Below, one piece after another: positions 62,325 to 64,000 of a stretch of 64,000 nucleotides of DNA (position 1 is its first letter; each line of letters opens with the position of its first letter). The stretch covers positions 3,025,524-3,089,523 of the forward strand of contig NZ_OOHN01000008.1 of NCBI RefSeq assembly GCF_900323545.1, given 5' to 3'. The stretch is from Actinomyces sp. Marseille-P3109 (GTDB lineage: Bacteria; Actinomycetota; Actinomycetes; Actinomycetales; Actinomycetaceae). The notes below the pieces were generated by a model, which saw only the letters and a list, made by a program, of their open reading frames with translations, made no database searches and was not told the DNA's origin. Made by a program: the position numbers and the translations under genes.

Positions 62325-64000
62325 ATGACTGAACGCAGCGAGCGGGGCGGTTCCCACCGGGACGACAGGGGCGGACACGGCGACCGCGGTTACCGGGGCG
62401 GATCCGGTGGCGGCGACCGCGGTTACCGAGGCGGTCGCGGCTACCGGGATGGTGACCGCGGCTACCGGGGCGGCCGCGGGGGAGGAGAGCGCGGCTACCG
62501 GGGCGGCGATCACGACCGACCGCGCCGCGTCTACGACGACCAGCCCCGCGACGGCCTCCTGGCCGACCTCGTCGGCCACCTCCACGCCCTCGACGGGCGC
62601 TCCTACGCCGCCTACAAGGCGATCGTCGGACGCTACCGGGCGCCCGCCGGCTGGTTCCTGCACATCGACCGCGTCCAGTCCGACCCCTACGCCCCGCCCA
62701 CGCGCATCCACGTGGACGTGCCCACCGACCTGCACGGACTGGCGTTGCTCGATGAGGCCGACCTGCTGGCCGACGTCGACCGGCGCCTGGCCGTGGGCGA
62801 CTTCCTCACCCGCGAGCTGCATGCTGGATTCCGCGGCACGGCCCTGTCAATCGCCTCTCCGGGCCAGGAGATCCTTGAGCGCTCCAGCATCATCATGCGC
62901 CCGGACGAGACGGGAGAGAAACCCGGTTGGGTCCTGGAGGTCCGTGCCCGCCTGGCCCTGCCCGCCCAGGGCCGCTCCATCCAGGGCCACGAGGCCTCCC
63001 GGATCGTAGGGCGCGACCTCGTGCGCGAGCTGGAGGAGGCCATGGACCTCACCGGTGAGCGGGGCGACCGGCTCGTGCACCACGTCGCCACCCTCGAGGA
63101 CCACCGGGCCCTGACCGCGGCGGTGGCCCGCAACGGCTGGGTGTCCTTCCTCGCCGACGGCGCCGTGCTGCCGCGCCGCTCCGGCGTGAGCGACGAGCCC
63201 CTGGACGGGGGTGTTCCCCTCCAGGCCCCCGACTCCATGGCCGCCATGGTCGACCTGCCCCACGCCGGGCGCGTACGTGGCACCGTCGTCGAAGCCGGCG
63301 TGAGCGTCATCGTCGGAGGCGGCTACCACGGCAAGTCCACGCTGCTGAGCGCCATCGAGCGCGGTGTCTACCCGCACGTGCCCGGGGACGGGCGCGAGCT
63401 CGTCGCCACGGTCCCCGACGCCGTCAAGGTGCGGGCCGCCGACGGGCGCGCCGTGACCGGCGTCGACCTGACCCCCTTCATCTCCCACCTGCCGGCCGGG
63501 CGCGACACCGCCTCCTTCACCACCCGCAACGCCTCGGGATCCACCTCCCAGGCCGCTTCCATCATCGAGGCGGTCGAGGCCGGCTCCACCGTGCTCCTGC
63601 TGGACGAGGACACCTCCGCCACGAACCTGCTCATCCGCGACTCGCGCATGCGCGAGCTGGTGGCCGCCGACCGCGAGCCCATCACGCCCCTGGTGGACCG
63701 CATCACCGCGCTGTTCCGCCGGCGGGGCGTCTCCACGGTCATGGTCATGGGCGGCTCCGGGGACTACCTGGATGTGGCCGACCGGGTCCTGCTCATGGAC
63801 GCCTACCACCTGCGCGACGTCACCGAGCAGGCCCGCCGGGTCGTGGCCGACCAGCCCCGGCCCCTGACCGAGCTGGAGGACTTCGCCGCGCCCAGGCAGC
63901 GCGTCCCCGAGCCCGCCCCGCCGCGCACCCGCCGGGGCCCCGTGCGCACCCGCGCCCAGGGCACCTCCACCCTCGTCTTGGACCGGGAGGACATCGACAT
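62325..64000 (+). CDS. ABC-class ATPase (COG3044-like) with RGG/GYRGG-rich N terminus (3' end outside window)
   Basis: The frame runs from ATG 62325 past the right edge without a stop; 558 residues are visible. The first 65 residues are Gly/Arg/Asp/Tyr-rich with repeated GDRGYRGG-like units, an RGG-box composition typical of RNA-binding or phase-separating regions. The rest resembles the predicted ABC-class ATPase family: LVGHLHALDGRSYAAYKAIVG, RIHVDVPTDL, VSVIVGGGYHGKSTLLSAIE (Walker A variant GGGYHGKST), FISHLPAGRDTASFTTRNASGSTSQAA, VLLLDEDTSATNLLIRD (Walker B) and VMVMGGSGDYLDVADRVLLMD. It has no membrane domain, so it is probably a soluble nucleic-acid-associated ATPase. Its function is not established. 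Confidence 0.85.
   Translation, partial: MTERSERGGSHRDDRGGHGDRGYRGGSGGGDRGYRGGRGYRDGDRGYRGGRGGGERGYRGGDHDRPRRVYDDQPRDGLLADLVGHLHALDGRSYAAYKAIVGRYRAPAGWFLHIDRVQSDPYAPPTRIHVDVPTDLHGLALLDEADLLADVDRRLAVGDFLTRELHAGFRGTALSIASPGQEILERSSIIMRPDETGEKPGWVLEVRARLALPAQGRSIQGHEASRIVGRDLVRELEEAMDLTGERGDRLVHHVATLEDHRALTAAVARNGWVSFLADGAVLPRRSGVSDEPLDGGVPLQAPDSMAAMVDLPHAGRVRGTVVEAGVSVIVGGGYHGKSTLLSAIERGVYPHVPGDGRELVATVPDAVKVRAADGRAVTGVDLTPFISHLPAGRDTASFTTRNASGSTSQAASIIEAVEAGSTVLLLDEDTSATNLLIRDSRMRELVAADREPITPLVDRITALFRRRGVSTVMVMGGSGDYLDVADRVLLMDAYHLRDVTEQARRVVADQPRPLTELEDFAAPRQRVPEPAPPRTRRGPVRTRAQGTSTLVLDREDID

Overview
The window is very G+C-rich, with GTG starts, 4-bp ATGA/GTGA overlaps and GC-rich hairpin terminators. 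This points to an actinobacterium. The secreted repeat proteins, the surface-glycan genes and the housekeeping gene order would suit an oral Actinomyces-type organism. That genus call is an inference, because no rRNA or marker comparison was possible.

Region 1 (1-23.6 kb) is a cell-surface region. Three paralogous secreted beta-propeller proteins (1-1580, 2811-5858, 18129-20006) are interspersed with glycan genes: three family-2 glycosyltransferases, two multi-pass Wzy/O-antigen-ligase-like proteins, two Wzz-like chain-length proteins and an acyltransferase-3. Embedded here are a lipoprotein, meso-DAP dehydrogenase, a TetR regulator, tRNA-Gln, a GlmU that lacks most of its acetyltransferase domain, and prs.

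Region 2 (23.6-40.8 kb) is a housekeeping backbone resembling the mycobacterial pth-rplY-prs-glmU-mfd-lipoprotein-eno-FtsB-DUF501-ppx neighbourhood. Here it is rearranged. mfd is followed by an iron-box-controlled siderophore-binding lipoprotein and a lower-G+C island (MFS exporter plus divergent ArsR regulator), and mazG is not seen. The Q-rich lipoprotein, eno, FtsB/DivIC, DUF501, ppx and aroD follow. A small degraded-looking patch (alpha/beta hydrolase, SnoaL-like protein, short HTH protein) precedes rplY and pth.

Region 3 (40.9-51.7 kb) holds an ABC-2 transporter with a NarL-type two-component system in one operon, then a Bax-inhibitor-1-like membrane protein, an FKBP prolyl isomerase, an LD-carboxypeptidase/MccF-like S66 protein, a YjdF-like (DUF2992) gene with a long structured leader, and ilvD.

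Region 4 (51.8-64 kb) starts with the most notable system: a compact four-gene Dpp/Nik/Cnt-type ABC importer whose two permeases are fused into one polypeptide. Its promoter carries two Zur-like boxes, one over the -35 and one over the probable leaderless start, which suggests zinc or zinc-chelate uptake. Then come a DUF4242 protein, a frameshifted aldo/keto reductase with a divergent LysR regulator, ilvA, an NADPH-dependent FMN reductase, and an ABC-class ATPase with an RGG/GYRGG-rich N terminus that runs off the window.
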